DNA of 33,414 bases from JALYNX01 sp963724825 (GTDB lineage Bacteria > Actinomycetota > Acidimicrobiia > Spongiisociales > ZC4RG35). The DNA lies in contig CAVRWT010000019.1 in assembly GCA_963724825.1 (NCBI GenBank), forward strand, positions 1 through 33,414, written 5' to 3'. Both the position numbers and the translations under genes were made by a program. Of this stretch, positions 16,551-26,249 are shown piece by piece (the stretch's first letter is position 1; each line of letters opens with the position of its first letter). The notes beneath the pieces were generated by a model, which searched no databases, had not been told where the DNA came from, and saw only the letters and a list, made by a program, of their open reading frames with translations.

Positions 16551-18396
16551 GAACCCACCAAATTGACGCCCTTTTCCGAGGGCTCAGGTCCCAAAGTCGC
16601 GGTCCTCGGCGGCGGCGTCGCCGGGATGAGCGCCGCGCACGAGCTGATCGAGCGTGGCTTCAGGGTGGCGGTGTTCGAGAGACAGACCGAGCTCTGCGGC
16701 GGCAAGGCGCGCAGTATCCCGGTCCCGGTCGGAGGAACCAACCACTCGTGTCCCGATGTGAAGGGCGATGCCGGGTATCTGCCGGGCGAGCACGGCTTTC
16801 GGTTCTTCCCACGCTTCTACAAGCACGTCACCGACACCATGAAGCGGATCCCGGTGGGCAACGGCACCGTCATCGACAACCTGGTCGACACCACGAGGGT
16901 CCAGATATCGCTGTACGGCAAGGACTCGATCGAGGTGCCCTCCCGATTCCCTCAGGACGAAGCCGACTTCATCAAGATCTTCCAGGACCTGCTGTCTGAC
17001 CTTCCCGCCGAGATGGGTCTCGAGGATGGAGAAATCGACTTCTTCGTCGACAAGCTGTGGCAGATCTACTCCAGCTGCGACGCCCGACGGGAGGAGATCT
17101 ACGAGACGATGGGCTGGTGGGAGTTCGTCGACGCCTCCAACAAGTCGAAGGGCTACCAGAAATTCCTCGCCGAGGGCCTGACCCGCTCACTGGTGGCGGC
17201 CAACGCCCAACTCGCCAATGCCCACGTCGAAGGCGACATCGGCCTCGCTCTGATCCTCGACATGATCACGCCCGGGACCGAGCACCGACCGGGTGCTCAA
17301 CGGGCCGACCAACGAGGCCTGGCTCCACCCCTGGCTGGCGTACCTGCAGAATTCCGGGGTCGAATACCAATTCGACCGTCACATCGACCGCATCGTGTGC
17401 CGGCCCAACAAGGGGCACCCGGGCGGGGTAATCGAGGCGGTACACATGTCGGACTCCGCGGGGAACAGCTACCTGCTCGACGACGCCGACTACTACATCG
17501 CCGCCCTCCCCGCGGAGAAGATGGCGACGCTCCTCGACGACGGGATCCTCGAAGCCGACAGCTCCCTGCAGGGGATCAAGACGATCGGGAAGTCCTACGT
17601 CGAGTGGATGAACGGCATCCAGTTCTTTCTCAAAGAGGACGTCCCGCTCTCCCACGGCCACACCATCTACCTCGACTCCCCGTGGGCGCTCACCTCGATC
17701 TCCCAGCCGCAGTTCTGGGCCGACTACGACATGTCCAAGTTCGGTGACGGGAGCGTCAAGGGGGTGATCTCGGTCGACATCTCCAACTGGCATCAGCCTG
17801 GGACCGTCGTCACCAAGGCCGCCAAGTACTGCACGGCGGACGAGATCAAGACCGAGGTCTGGGAGGAGCTGAAGCGATCCCACGCCGACGACGAGCAACC
17901 CCTCACCGACGACATGCTGTATTGCTGGTTCCTCGACCCCGACATCACCCGGGAGCAGTTCGTGGCCACCCTCAAGCCAGGGTTCGTTGGCGAACCCGAC
18001 GTCCCGATCAGCGACAACGCCGAGCCGTTGTTCGTCGCCTATCTCAACACCTGGCGGCTTCGGCCCCACGCCTTCACCCAGGTCTCGAACTTCTTCCTCG
18101 CCTCCGACTACGTGCGCACCTTCACCTCCGTGGCCACCATGGAGGCGGCCAACGAGGCGGCGAGACGGGCGGTGAACGGGATCATCCAGCACTCGGGCAG
18201 TCGGGCATCGTTGTGCCGGTTGTGGAACGTGACCGAGCCCGACTTCGCCTTCGTGTTCAGGCTCGAGGACCAATACCGCTACCAACGGGGGCTGCCCTGG
18301 AAGGGGCCCTCGCCTTTGGCCCGACAGCTCACGAAGTTCGTGGCCCGCGGTGGCCGTCTGACGACAGTTGCCCGACGGGCGCTGACCCGCTCCTAG
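16548..18396 (+). CDS. FAD-dependent desaturase/amine-oxidase-type oxidoreductase (one frameshift, ATC start)
   Basis: This flavoprotein has about 615 residues after repair. The N-terminus holds the dinucleotide-binding motif VAVLGGGVAGMSAAHEL followed by FERQTELCGGKARS, as in phytoene desaturases and hydroxysqualene dehydroxylases. PGEHGFRFFPRFYKHV is a second family mark. The C-terminal region has NGIIQHSG and other amine-oxidase-like stretches. The frame changes within the conserved region MITPG...DRVLNGPTNEAW; removing one G from GGG 17274-17276 repairs it. It probably acts on an isoprenoid, possibly with the synthase at 6123-7149, but reaction and substrate are unproven. The start is discussed at 16495-16550. 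Its TAG stop overlaps the opposite gene's TAG in CTAG. Confidence 0.8.
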
Positions 18397-21300
18397 CCGC
18401 CGCGGAGGGCCTGACTGGTCAGGTCGACGAAGTGCCTGGCACCCATGCCCTCGAAGAGGTCACGGGCCTGCTGGAGCAGGGCCTGGTCCTTGTCCAACCG
18501 ACCCAGGTTCATGCTGGAGAGACCCTCCTCGAAGGGCATCTTCAGCTCCCGGGCGGCTTCCAGCGCCTTGGTCCACTCCGATCTGGCGCCTGCCTCGTCA
18601 CCGTCTTGCTCCTTGAGACGACCCGAGTAGCGAAGGGCGGCGGGACGTCCGATCGGGAACACCTTGCTGTATCCGATCAACTTCTTCACGCCGCGTTCGG
18701 CCGCGGTCTTGCTCGCGGCAGAGCCTCGTGATCGTGCGGCGGCCCACAACCCGAAGGTGGCTTCCGCGGCACCGGTGAACCCGTCGAGGGCGAAGACGAC
18801 GCCGGGTCGCTCGGTGTACAGCGATTCGCCGGCAGAGGCCGCGGCTGCCCGGGCCCGGTCGTTGTCGTTGAGCCGCCAGTAGGTCTCGGCCATCAGCCCG
18901 TACAGCCAGCCGACGTTGGCGCCACCGATCCCCGCATGGAGCAGCCGCTCGCCGTTGCGGAAACGGGTGATCGCCTCCTGGGGGTCGCCGTGTCGGAGCA
19001 GGGCGGTCCCCTGGTAGAGCCAGCCCCACATCTCGGCTTGGGCGTCGTCGCGCCAGGCCCCCAGGTCCCGCAATTCCTCGCCGAGGGAGTAGGCCTCGTC
19101 GAAGCGGCCCTGGGAGGTCATCATCTGACCTGTGGTGCCCAGGTTCTCGGCGAGCTGGCGGAAGTCGCTGAGACGTTTGTAGAGGTCGTATGAAGCTCGG
19201 AGCTCGGGCTCGACCACGTCCCAATCCCCGACACCGACCCCGTAGACGCTGGTTGCGAGTCTGACCCAGGCGTGTTCGGGCATCTGATCGACCTCGTCGG
19301 CGACCTCCCGGCTTCGTCGTTGGTAGGTGCGAGCAAGCTTGTGGAGGGGGACGATGCCGGCGACGATGCTCATGTTGGCGTAGATCCGCGCCAGCACCGG
19401 TGAGGTCCCCGCCTGCTCGGCCAGGTTGAGCCCGGAGATGGCGGCGGTGATCAGCGATCCCGGATCGTTCTCGTAGTAGTAGATCTTCATCAGCCGCTCA
19501 TACGCCGTGGCCGCCTCGATCAGGTCGTCCCGCTTCTCGGCGTCCATGGCTCGACCCTGAAACCGGGTGACACGGTGCCCGGTCTGAAGCGCCGCCGCCG
19601 CGAGGAGGCGGGCGCCCACGCCGACCTTGCCCCGACCCATCGGATGGCCGTGGAGCTGGAGGGCACGCTCGAAATGGCGGGCGCTCTGATCTACCCGCCC
19701 CATGCCGAGGTGGGCCTCGGCCAGGTCCTGCTCCCAACGTGCCCGCACCCGGTCGGGGACCGGCGTGCCGGGCTTGATCCCGGCCAGGTCGCCCAGCTTG
19801 TTCTCCCCGGAGGCGATCAGCAGGGCGTCGGATAGGAAACCGATTGCCTCGCGGTGGGCGAAGCTGCGCAGCGATCGGCGCCCGGCCCGGCCCAGGTAGT
19901 CGAGAGCGCGGTCGACCTCCTCGCCGTCAGAGCCGGAAGAGAGGCTGTTGCGGCTGTGGTAGGCGAGGGCGGCGAGGACCTGTTCGGGATCATCGGCGTA
20001 ACTGGTCTCCATCCACCTCGCCACGGCGCCGTGAAGCTGGTGGCGTTGTGAGTAGAGGAGCAGCCCGTAGGCGATGTCCCGGGTGATGGCATGGCGGAAT
20101 CGATAGCGGTCGTCGGCGCCGACGACCCGCTGGATCAGGTCGAGGGGGACCAGGCCCTCGAGGGTCAGGCCGACCTGCTCGGCGGTGATCGGCCCGGGAT
20201 AGATGTGAGCCAGGGTCTCCACGTCGAATTCCCGGCCGATGACGCTGGCCACCTTCAACGTCGATTGCTCCGGCACGGAGAGCCGGTCGAAGCGTCCGGT
20301 GATCACCTCCTGGACGCTTTGGGGAAAGTCGATCTCGCTCAGGTCGTGCACCTCCGGGGCGAGCCGGCTCTCCCCGTCTTCGATGATCAGCAGCCCGGCG
20401 TCACGAAGGGCGAAGCCGATCTCCTCGCTGAAGTAGGGATGGCCGCCGGCCTGTTCCACGATCAACTCGGTGACGGGGCCAGGAAGGCTCTTGACCCCGA
20501 GGGAGTACTCGACCAGCTCCAGGGCCTCGGTGGGCTCGAGCTCGACGAGGTTGACGTGGGTGGTGTCTTCCTGTTCGAGGAGTCGCAGGTACTCGTCGGG
20601 GGGCGGGTTGCCGGCCGCCTCACTGAACGGCCTGGTCCCGATCACAACCATCAGCGACGTGATCTCCCTGCCGGCGCGCTCCGCCATCGCCCACGACGAG
20701 GAGTCCATCCAGTGACCGTCGTCGAGGACGACGACCAGAGGTGCCGACCGGGGGGCGTCACGGAGGATGGCGGTGAGCAGCTGCTGGGTGTTCTCCATTC
20801 GAATCGCCGGTTCCATACCCGCCGTCAGGTAGGTGTCCTCGACCGGTGTGGCAATGATCGACTCGAGGAGGCCGACTCGGTCGGCCCGCCACGGGTCGGC
20901 GGCGACGAAGTCGAGAAGACGCCCCTCGGCCTCAGCGTCGTCCCCTCCAAACAGCTGCTGGATGATCGATCTCCATGCGAAGAAGGCGGTGGCGTGTTCG
21001 ATCTCCTCGCCGGAGGTGGTGATCACATCGGTCCCCATCAACCTGGCCTGCTCCACGAAGTCGGCGAGAAGCCGCGACTTACCGATGCCCGCCGCCCCCT
21101 CGATGATGAAGGTGTCGCCCTGTCCTCGCTGCAGGCGGGCCAACCCGCCGGCGAGCAGCGCACGCTCGTGATCGCGTCCGATGAGCCGGCCCGAGGCCCG
21201 CTCGGTGCGTGACACCGAGGGGCGCATCGCCGAGGGTTGGGTGCAGTAGACGCTCACCGCGTCTTCGATCCCCTTGAGCTGGATCTGGCCCATGTCCGTG

Positions 21301-22512
21301 AACTCGGTCTGGTGGCCCTTCTGCCGGGCGATCTGGTCGGTGACGTAGATCGAGCCCGGAGCGGCCTTCTGCATCAGCCGTGCCGCCAGGTTGACGCTGG
21401 GGCCGATCACCCCGAAGGTCATCCGGTGGCTGCCGCCGTAGGCCCCGACGTACACCGCGCCGCTGGCGATCCCGACCCGGACCCTCGATGCGGCGTAGCT
21501 CGCCCCGACGAGTTCCTGGGCGGCGACGACCGCACGTCTTGATTCATCCTGGTGGGCCAGGGAGGCGCCGAATACCGCGTAGATATGGGGGCCCTTCTCG
21601 TCGATCAAGGCCTGAAGCACCATGCCCTCGTACGAGGCGACCACGTCCTGGGCCCGTGAGACGAAGGCGTCGAACGACTCGGACTGCTCGCTGATCTCGG
21701 AAGGCTCGTGGCCGAACCCGACGAACATGGTCACCACGTCGCGCAACTGGCCCATGAGCCCATCCAGGCCCTGTTGGAGATGCTCCCTGACGAAGGGGAG
21801 CAGCCATTCCCCGGCAGTGACGTGATCGGCAAAATCGGAATCGAGACCGGGTTGAGGTGGCGGAGTCCCGGTCAACTCTTCGACCAGATGGTGCACCGTG
21901 CCGTCTTCCGTGATCGTCCTCAACCGGGCCCGGTCGGCGAGGGCTGAAGCCACCTCGGGGCTCACCCCTACTTCCCCGGCCTGAAGCCGCCCTGACTCGG
22001 CCACCAGCGAGGCGATGACCTCGCCGGTGAGGACGTCCATGTAGGCGTGTCTGTTTCGCCCGACCCGCATCCGATGGGCCGTGCCCGAGGCGACCGCCGC
22101 CTTGATGTCGAGCGACGCTGCCGGTCCCTGCTCGGTCTGGCGGAACTCTCGGAGGATGGAGACCAGCTCCAGGCCCACCGCAGTGGCCCGGGTGCCATCG
22201 TCATCGGTGAACCAGGAGATGACGGAGTCACCCGCCGAACGAGATGACGCTGCCGTTTTGGCGGTCGATGGCGGCGGTAATCGACCCGAACACCCGGTTG
22301 AGCACGGAGGTGAGCTCCTCCGCCCCTCGCCGCGGGCCCAGAGTGCGGCCCAGCTCCTCGGTCATTCGGGTGAAGCCGGAGATGTCGGCGAAGAGCACAG
22401 CCCCTTCCGACAGTGCTTTGACCTGGCCCAGTCCCGCCAGCTCGCGCCTGCGATCCATTGGCAGGTAGGCCCCAAACGACGGCACTGAGTCGTTGTATTC
22501 GGTCGACTGCAA
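18393..22512 (-). CDS. Giant signalling protein 2: two cyclase domains, STAND/AAA ATPase, TPR repeats (one frameshift)
   Basis: This protein has about 1372 residues after removing one G at GGG 22231-22233. Cyclase domain 1 has FADISGFTRM with D43 and SFGGDSVISWF with D95, both metal ligands. Domain 2 lacks these Asp residues but has N374 and R378 in GPSVNLAARLM. As in giant 1 the halves are complementary. The ATPase has Walker A GAAGIGKS (472-479) and Walker B LVVVLDDGHWMD. The C-terminal part is a long array of TPR-like helices. TTG 22512 is proposed as start because GAGAGG lies seven bases upstream and the domain begins soon after; TTG 22575 is possible. No membrane helix or signal peptide is seen. 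Confidence 0.83.
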
Positions 22513-22609
22513 CCCGGGAACCTCTCTCGCTGTGGCCGAGTGTACGTTCACATGAGCAAGCGGGCCGGCTCGCAAGCGGGTCGGGCAGGCGGGCGTATTT
22601 CGAGCCGGG

Positions 22610-23086
22610 TCAGCCTTCGACGCGGACCCACTCCTGGGTGGTGCCGGTGGTGGGGAAGGTCATCGTCAGCGTGTTCCCGTCCTCGCTCACGGTGATGACC
22701 CCTTCCACATAGGAGGTGGCTCCGGTGTTCTCCTCACGCACCAGGTCCTGGAAGCCGTACTCGCCGTCTCCGGTGCTCGTGATGTCGGACCATTTCTCGT
22801 CGCCGGCGACGAACTGAAACTCGTTCTCGGGCACGGTGAGGATGAGGGCGGTGGTGCCGTCGGCTTGAACCTCGATGATCATCCCGTCGAGGGAGGTGAA
22901 GGTGCTTTCGGCCCGTTCCCACTGCCCGACCAGGGGTGACTCCCCGGCGACGGTGGTTGCCGTCGGTGTCGTGGTCGTGGAAGCGACTGCCCCCTGAGTG
23001 GTGTCGGTTGATTCGCCGGAACAGGCGCCGAGAGCGAGAACGATGGCCAGGAGCAGGGTGAAACGAGAGGTCTTGGCAGAGAGCAT
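22610..23086 (-). CDS. Small secreted lipoprotein of unknown function
   Basis: This 158-residue protein has a signal peptide ending in the lipobox LALGAC (Cys22). A Ser/Thr-rich linker is followed by a roughly 100-residue, probably beta-rich domain starting at LVGQWERAES. The domain layout (VGxW, then alternating strands, ending in TTQEWVRVEG) resembles lipocalin-like or META-type outer-surface domains, but no clear family is recognised. ATG 23086 has no Shine-Dalgarno. TAACTT lies eight bases upstream, so it may be leaderless. It sits between the MarR gene (37-base gap) and giant 2, all on the minus strand. Confidence 0.75.
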   Translation of the reverse strand: MLSAKTSRFTLLLAIVLALGACSGESTDTTQGAVASTTTTPTATTVAGESPLVGQWERAESTFTSLDGMIIEVQADGTTALILTVPENEFQFVAGDEKWSDITSTGDGEYGFQDLVREENTGATSYVEGVITVSEDGNTLTMTFPTTGTTQEWVRVEG

Positions 23087-23123
23087 CGGGGCAAGTTAGC
23101 GGTGGCGGGCGGAGGCTGTACGA

Positions 23124-23591
23124 CTAGCCCTGATCCCGGTTGCGCACCGTTTCGGCCGAGGTGTGGGCGGCGGCGCCGATCGCCATCAGGAATTCGTGCA
23201 CCGCACCGAGCTGATCCGTCGTCAACCCCTCGCAGATGGCACCGATGGCGCTGTTCATCGGCGAGTAGAGACGGACCAGCTCAGGGGCACGGGTTCGCAG
23301 AACTCGAAGGCTCACCTTCCTCCGGTCGTCAGGATCCCGTTCCCGGACGATCCAGCCTCCCGTCTCGAGGCGGTCGAGGATGCCGGTCATGGTCGCGGGG
23401 TGGATGCCGAGCGCCTCGGCAAGGTCAGAGGGGCTGGCGGGACCGAAGCGGGCGATCCGGTCGAGCAGCTCGACGTCGCCTCCCTTCAGCTCGACAGCCG
23501 AGCCGACCGAGTCGTTGAGCCGGCCCAGGGCGGCGCCGACAGATCGCATCTCGAGTCTCACCTGCTGGATCAGTCTTTCACGATCGCTCAT
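23124..23591 (-). CDS. MarR-family transcriptional regulator
   Basis: This 155-residue winged-helix protein has the MarR DNA-binding core ASPSDLAEALGIHPATMTGILDRLETGGWIVRERDPDDRRKV (about residues 52-93), with the DDRRK wing that contacts DNA. Helices at both ends form the dimer interface. Such regulators usually repress neighbouring genes and are released by small phenolic or lipophilic ligands, or oxidation. It is divergent from the Ddn-like gene across a 54-base AT-rich gap containing a palindrome, so it probably controls that gene and itself. ATG 23591 has no Shine-Dalgarno. Confidence 0.9.
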   Translation of the reverse strand: MSDRERLIQQVRLEMRSVGAALGRLNDSVGSAVELKGGDVELLDRIARFGPASPSDLAEALGIHPATMTGILDRLETGGWIVRERDPDDRRKVSLRVLRTRAPELVRLYSPMNSAIGAICEGLTTDQLGAVHEFLMAIGAAAHTSAETVRNRDQG

Positions 23592-23602
23592 AATTTGATA
23601 CG

Positions 23603-23613
23603 CATATAATATG
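23603..23613. promoter_or_regulatory. Palindrome CATAT-A-ATATG, probable MarR operator
   Basis: This 11-bp inverted repeat lies in an unusually AT-rich gap between divergent MarR and Ddn-like genes. It contains TATAAT (23605-23610) on the plus strand and TATTAT on the minus strand, so a bound repressor could cover a -10 element for either direction. TTGATA (23595-23600) is also present nearby. Confidence 0.5.
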
Positions 23614-23645
23614 AGAGACGTAAGATTATCTGGAGGATTTGTCTC

Positions 23646-24096
23646 ATGAGCCAGTTTCGCCCCGGCCTATTTCTGAGGATCGGTAATCGGATCACCACTC
23701 CGTTGATCCGCCTCGGGCTGCCGATGGGCCCGATGGCGCTGCTCACCGTCACCGGCCGGCGCAGCGGTCTGCCCCGGACCACTCCGGTGGCCGTGGCCCC
23801 ACTCGACGACGGCTGGCGTCTGGTGGCGGCCTATGGGATCGTCGACTGGGTTCACAACCTCCGTGCCGCGGGGAAGGCCGAGCTCAGCCGACGGGGCAAG
23901 ACGATCCAAGTGTCCGCGATCGAATTGAGCCCGTCGGAGGCGGCGCCACTTCTCAGGGACAGCCTGCTCGAGGTGAACCCGATGGTGCGCGGGCTGGTTG
24001 GCAAGTATTTCGAACGCCGATGTCGACGCACCACTATCGGATTGGGCCGAGGAGACCACGAATCACCCGGTGTTCAGGCTCAGCCCGATCGAGTGA
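23646..24096 (+). CDS. Ddn-like nitroreductase-family deazaflavin (F420)-dependent protein (one frameshift)
   Basis: This protein has about 149 residues after repair, of the split-barrel family that includes mycobacterial Ddn. The family marks are GPMALLTVTGRRSGLPRTTPV (the cofactor-binding strand-turn) and IVDWVHNLRAAGKAELSRRGK. Members use reduced F420 to reduce quinones, nitro compounds and other lipophilic substrates, often at the membrane. The last 28 or so residues are in another frame; removing one base at 24010-24012 gives DVDAPLSDWAEETTNHPVF and stop 24094-24096, the usual end of the family. Shine-Dalgarno GGAGG lies about ten bases before ATG 23646. Probably regulated by the divergent MarR protein. 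Confidence 0.83.
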
Positions 24097-24125
24097 GCCC
24101 CACCATCCGAGAGGCTTGATCGGAC

Positions 24126-24602
24126 CTACTCCTTCGGCAGGATGGCGATGCGAATCAGCACGATGTGGGGGAGGATCCTCGCCACCTTCTCCCGCGTGAT
24201 CTCGTCACGGGCCAACCCGTAGGCCTTGGCGTCGATGGGGCGCTTCTCCAGATAGTCCATCATGAATTCGAGGGCTTCAGCCTCCCCGATCTTGGCCTCG
24301 GCCGTTCCTCTGTAATCCTGGCCTGCGAGTCGGATCCCGATCTCGGTGGGGGTCTTGAAGTTGCGCCACCAGTTGCGGGCCCGCTTGGTGACGACGGTCA
24401 CGGTGTCGCCCTCCCGGTGGTAGGAGACGGGGATGGTGTAGGTCTTCCCGGTCTTCCAGCCGGTGAAGGTGAGCAGGGCCACGCCCTTTCCCACCATGGC
24501 CTGGATCCCCGGCGTGGTGACAGCCCACTTCATCAGCGAGTTGGCCCAGGCCGGCGGCTTGTCTTCAGGGAGCCGTACGTCAGCGATCATGGAATCGGTC
24601 AT
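24126..24602 (-). CDS. Second Ddn-like deazaflavin-dependent nitroreductase-family protein
   Basis: This is an intact 158-residue protein. The family pattern is ALLTFTGWKTGKTYTIPVSYHREGD, followed by KRARNWWRNFKTPTEIGIRLAGQDYRG, with the conserved NWWRN-type segment. It is a distant paralogue of the protein at 23646-24096, to which it converges with a 29-base gap. The likely role is F420H2-dependent reduction of an unidentified substrate. ATG 24602 is clearly favoured by GGAGGT with six bases of spacing; the much longer upstream open frame is non-coding. A C-terminal helix region (DEITREKVARILPH) is longer than in typical Ddn. Confidence 0.85.
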   Translation of the reverse strand: MTDSMIADVRLPEDKPPAWANSLMKWAVTTPGIQAMVGKGVALLTFTGWKTGKTYTIPVSYHREGDTVTVVTKRARNWWRNFKTPTEIGIRLAGQDYRGTAEAKIGEAEALEFMMDYLEKRPIDAKAYGLARDEITREKVARILPHIVLIRIAILPKE

Positions 24603-24739
24603 TTTGCGACCTCCAGTCGTTCGTTGCCTCCATCGTGAAGGAGCGAACACCGATTGGCTAGAGGCGAAGGTCGGGACATGAGCCTCCGTTGGCCGTCTGA
24701 CTCGGCGAACCTCTGATGAGAGCCAGGATCGCTGGGGTT

Positions 24740-24745
24740 TAGGCT
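24740..24745 (+). promoter_or_regulatory. TAGGCT -10-like element before ccdA
   Basis: TAGGCT lies 19 bases before ATG 24765 and would place the transcript start near 24752, giving a very short leader that includes AGGGAG. No clear -35 element is seen. Confidence 0.3.
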
Positions 24746-24764
24746 GGATATGGAAGGGAGCGAG

Positions 24765-25682
24765 ATGCTCGATGCCACCGCCGCCTCTTACGCCCTGTTG
24801 CTCGGGGTGGTTGCGGCATTCAACCCGTGCGCCTTTGCCTTGCTGCCCGCCTACATCACGCTGATCGTGACCGGAAGTGCCGGGTCGGAGGTCCCAAGAC
24901 CGGTGGCGCTGCGACGGGCGGCCGGGCTCGGCCTCGCCATGACCTTGGGCTTTCTGGCGGTGTTCACATCGTTCGGTCTGCTGTTCGGCGCGGTGAGCCT
25001 GAGCCTCCAGGGGTCGATCCTTCCCTATGTGTCCTATGTCACGGTGGCCATCGGCGTCCTGCTGACCGGGCTCGGGGTGGTGGTCGTGGTCCGGGGCGAG
25101 ATGAGCGGCCCAGGGTTTCGTCTGCAGTTGCCCGCACCGGGGCGCACCTTCTGGTCGCAGGTGGGATACGGGGCCGCCTTCGCCGTTGCGTCGCTCAGCT
25201 GCACCATTGGGCTGTTTCTCGCGGTGGTATCCCAGGCGTTGGTGGCGTCGAACCCGCTGGGCACGGTCCTGCCCTTCATCATCTATGGGGTCGGGATGGG
25301 TGCATCGGTGCTGACCGTGACCCTGCTGGCAGTGCTGGTTGGTTCGGGTGTCACCACCGCGCTGCGGCAAAGGACAACCACGATCATGCGGGTGGGCGGC
25401 GTGTTGATGATCCTCGCCGGGCTCTACGTCGTGGTGTTCGGCCTCGCCGAGATTCTGCCCCGGTTCGGGATCGAGGCTCTCAACCCGGTGCTGTACACGA
25501 CATCTCGTTGGCAGAGTGCGGTGACCGAAGCGATTCAGTCGTGGGGCGCTCCGGTGCTCCTGGCCCTCGTGGTGGCGGTGATCGCGGTTGTGGTGTGGAT
25601 ATGGCAGACCGGTGACCCGGCCGTGCCTCCGGCCTCTGAGAACGTCGACGCCTTCGAGGACGGTGTGCAGCCCCGCAATTAG
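24765..25682 (+). CDS. ccdA: CcdA/DsbD-type transmembrane thiol-disulfide electron carrier
   Basis: This 305-residue membrane protein has six or more helices. The redox cysteines are in AAFNPCAFALLPAY (C22) and VASLSCTIGLFLAV (C146), the paired positions that carry electrons across the membrane in CcdA proteins. Electrons come from cytoplasmic thioredoxin and pass to extracytoplasmic thioredoxin-like proteins, for cytochrome c assembly or protein thiol repair. A TlpA-like lipoprotein is encoded convergently 9 bases downstream and is the obvious partner. ATG 24765 is preferred over ATG 24750 because AGGGAG precedes it. The tail after the last helix is short, acidic and cytoplasmic or external. 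Confidence 0.85.
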   Translation: MLDATAASYALLLGVVAAFNPCAFALLPAYITLIVTGSAGSEVPRPVALRRAAGLGLAMTLGFLAVFTSFGLLFGAVSLSLQGSILPYVSYVTVAIGVLLTGLGVVVVVRGEMSGPGFRLQLPAPGRTFWSQVGYGAAFAVASLSCTIGLFLAVVSQALVASNPLGTVLPFIIYGVGMGASVLTVTLLAVLVGSGVTTALRQRTTTIMRVGGVLMILAGLYVVVFGLAEILPRFGIEALNPVLYTTSRWQSAVTEAIQSWGAPVLLALVVAVIAVVVWIWQTGDPAVPPASENVDAFEDGVQPRN

Positions 25683-25691
25683 GCGACGAAA

Positions 25692-26237
25692 TCAGCTGTT
25701 GGCGAGGCTCTCGAACTCGGCGATGAGGTCGGATGTGGTCAGACCAGAACCTGCCCGGCGGTACGTGCCGTCCTGGTTGACGAAGTAGAAGGCAGGCTGC
25801 AAAGCCACACTGAAGCCCTCCCAGATCGACCCGTCACTGTCGACGATGTGGGTAACCCCGCCGGTGCCGGTCCACTCGAGGAACTCGTCCATCTCCGCCA
25901 GGTCGTCGGAACGCCCAGCGATGCCGATGAACTCGACGCCGTCGGGCAGCTCAGCCAGTGCTGGCGCCACCTGGTCCTTGCCCTCGACCAGGCAGATGGG
26001 ACACCAGGGCGCCCAGAACCAGAGGACCACGTCCTTGCCTTTGAGCGACTCGCCCTCGACGGTGCGCCCGTCAAGGGTCTGTGCGGTGAAGTCGAACGGG
26101 CCTGGATCCGGCTCGGTGGTTGGTGCGGCGGCATGGGCCGCAATCGTGGTTTGGTCGCCGGCGGAGTTGGCGGGCGACCCGCAGCCAATGAGGGTGATGG
26201 CGAGCCCAGCGATGCCGAATTTGAGGGTGTTCCTGAT
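25692..26237 (-). CDS. TlpA/ResA-like thioredoxin-fold lipoprotein (ATC start)
   Basis: This 181-residue protein begins at an apparent ATC start. It has a signal peptide with lipobox LIGC (Cys19), a Thr/Pro/Ala-rich linker, then a thioredoxin fold with active site WAPWCPIC (C79, C82) and the cis-Pro strand VALQPAFYFV. It should be anchored outside the membrane and exchange thiols. The convergent CcdA gene next door makes it a likely electron acceptor. No ATG, GTG or TTG exists in frame between the upstream TAA and the lipobox, whereas AAGGAG sits six bases before ATC 26237-26235. It follows the kinase-aminotransferase gene by 48 bases on the same strand. Confidence 0.82.
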   Translation of the reverse strand: MRNTLKFGIAGLAITLIGCGSPANSAGDQTTIAAHAAAPTTEPDPGPFDFTAQTLDGRTVEGESLKGKDVVLWFWAPWCPICLVEGKDQVAPALAELPDGVEFIGIAGRSDDLAEMDEFLEWTGTGGVTHIVDSDGSIWEGFSVALQPAFYFVNQDGTYRRAGSGLTTSDLIAEFESLANS

Positions 26238-26249
26238 TTGGGTCTCCTT
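26235..26249 (-). promoter_or_regulatory. Shine-Dalgarno AAGGAG with ATC in start position
   Basis: On the minus strand AAGGAG (26249-26244) is followed by six bases and ATC (26237-26235). The reading frame from this ATC gives a textbook lipoprotein signal peptide. Confidence 0.6.

Noticed and set aside
17266..18285. 339-codon minus-strand frame opposite the FAD oxidoreductase
   Set aside because: The plus strand encodes the conserved flavoprotein C-terminal half; the frame is a mirror of its codon bias.
20091..21212. 373-codon plus-strand frame opposite giant 2
   Set aside because: Antisense to the conserved ATPase region; no ribosome site or recognisable motif.
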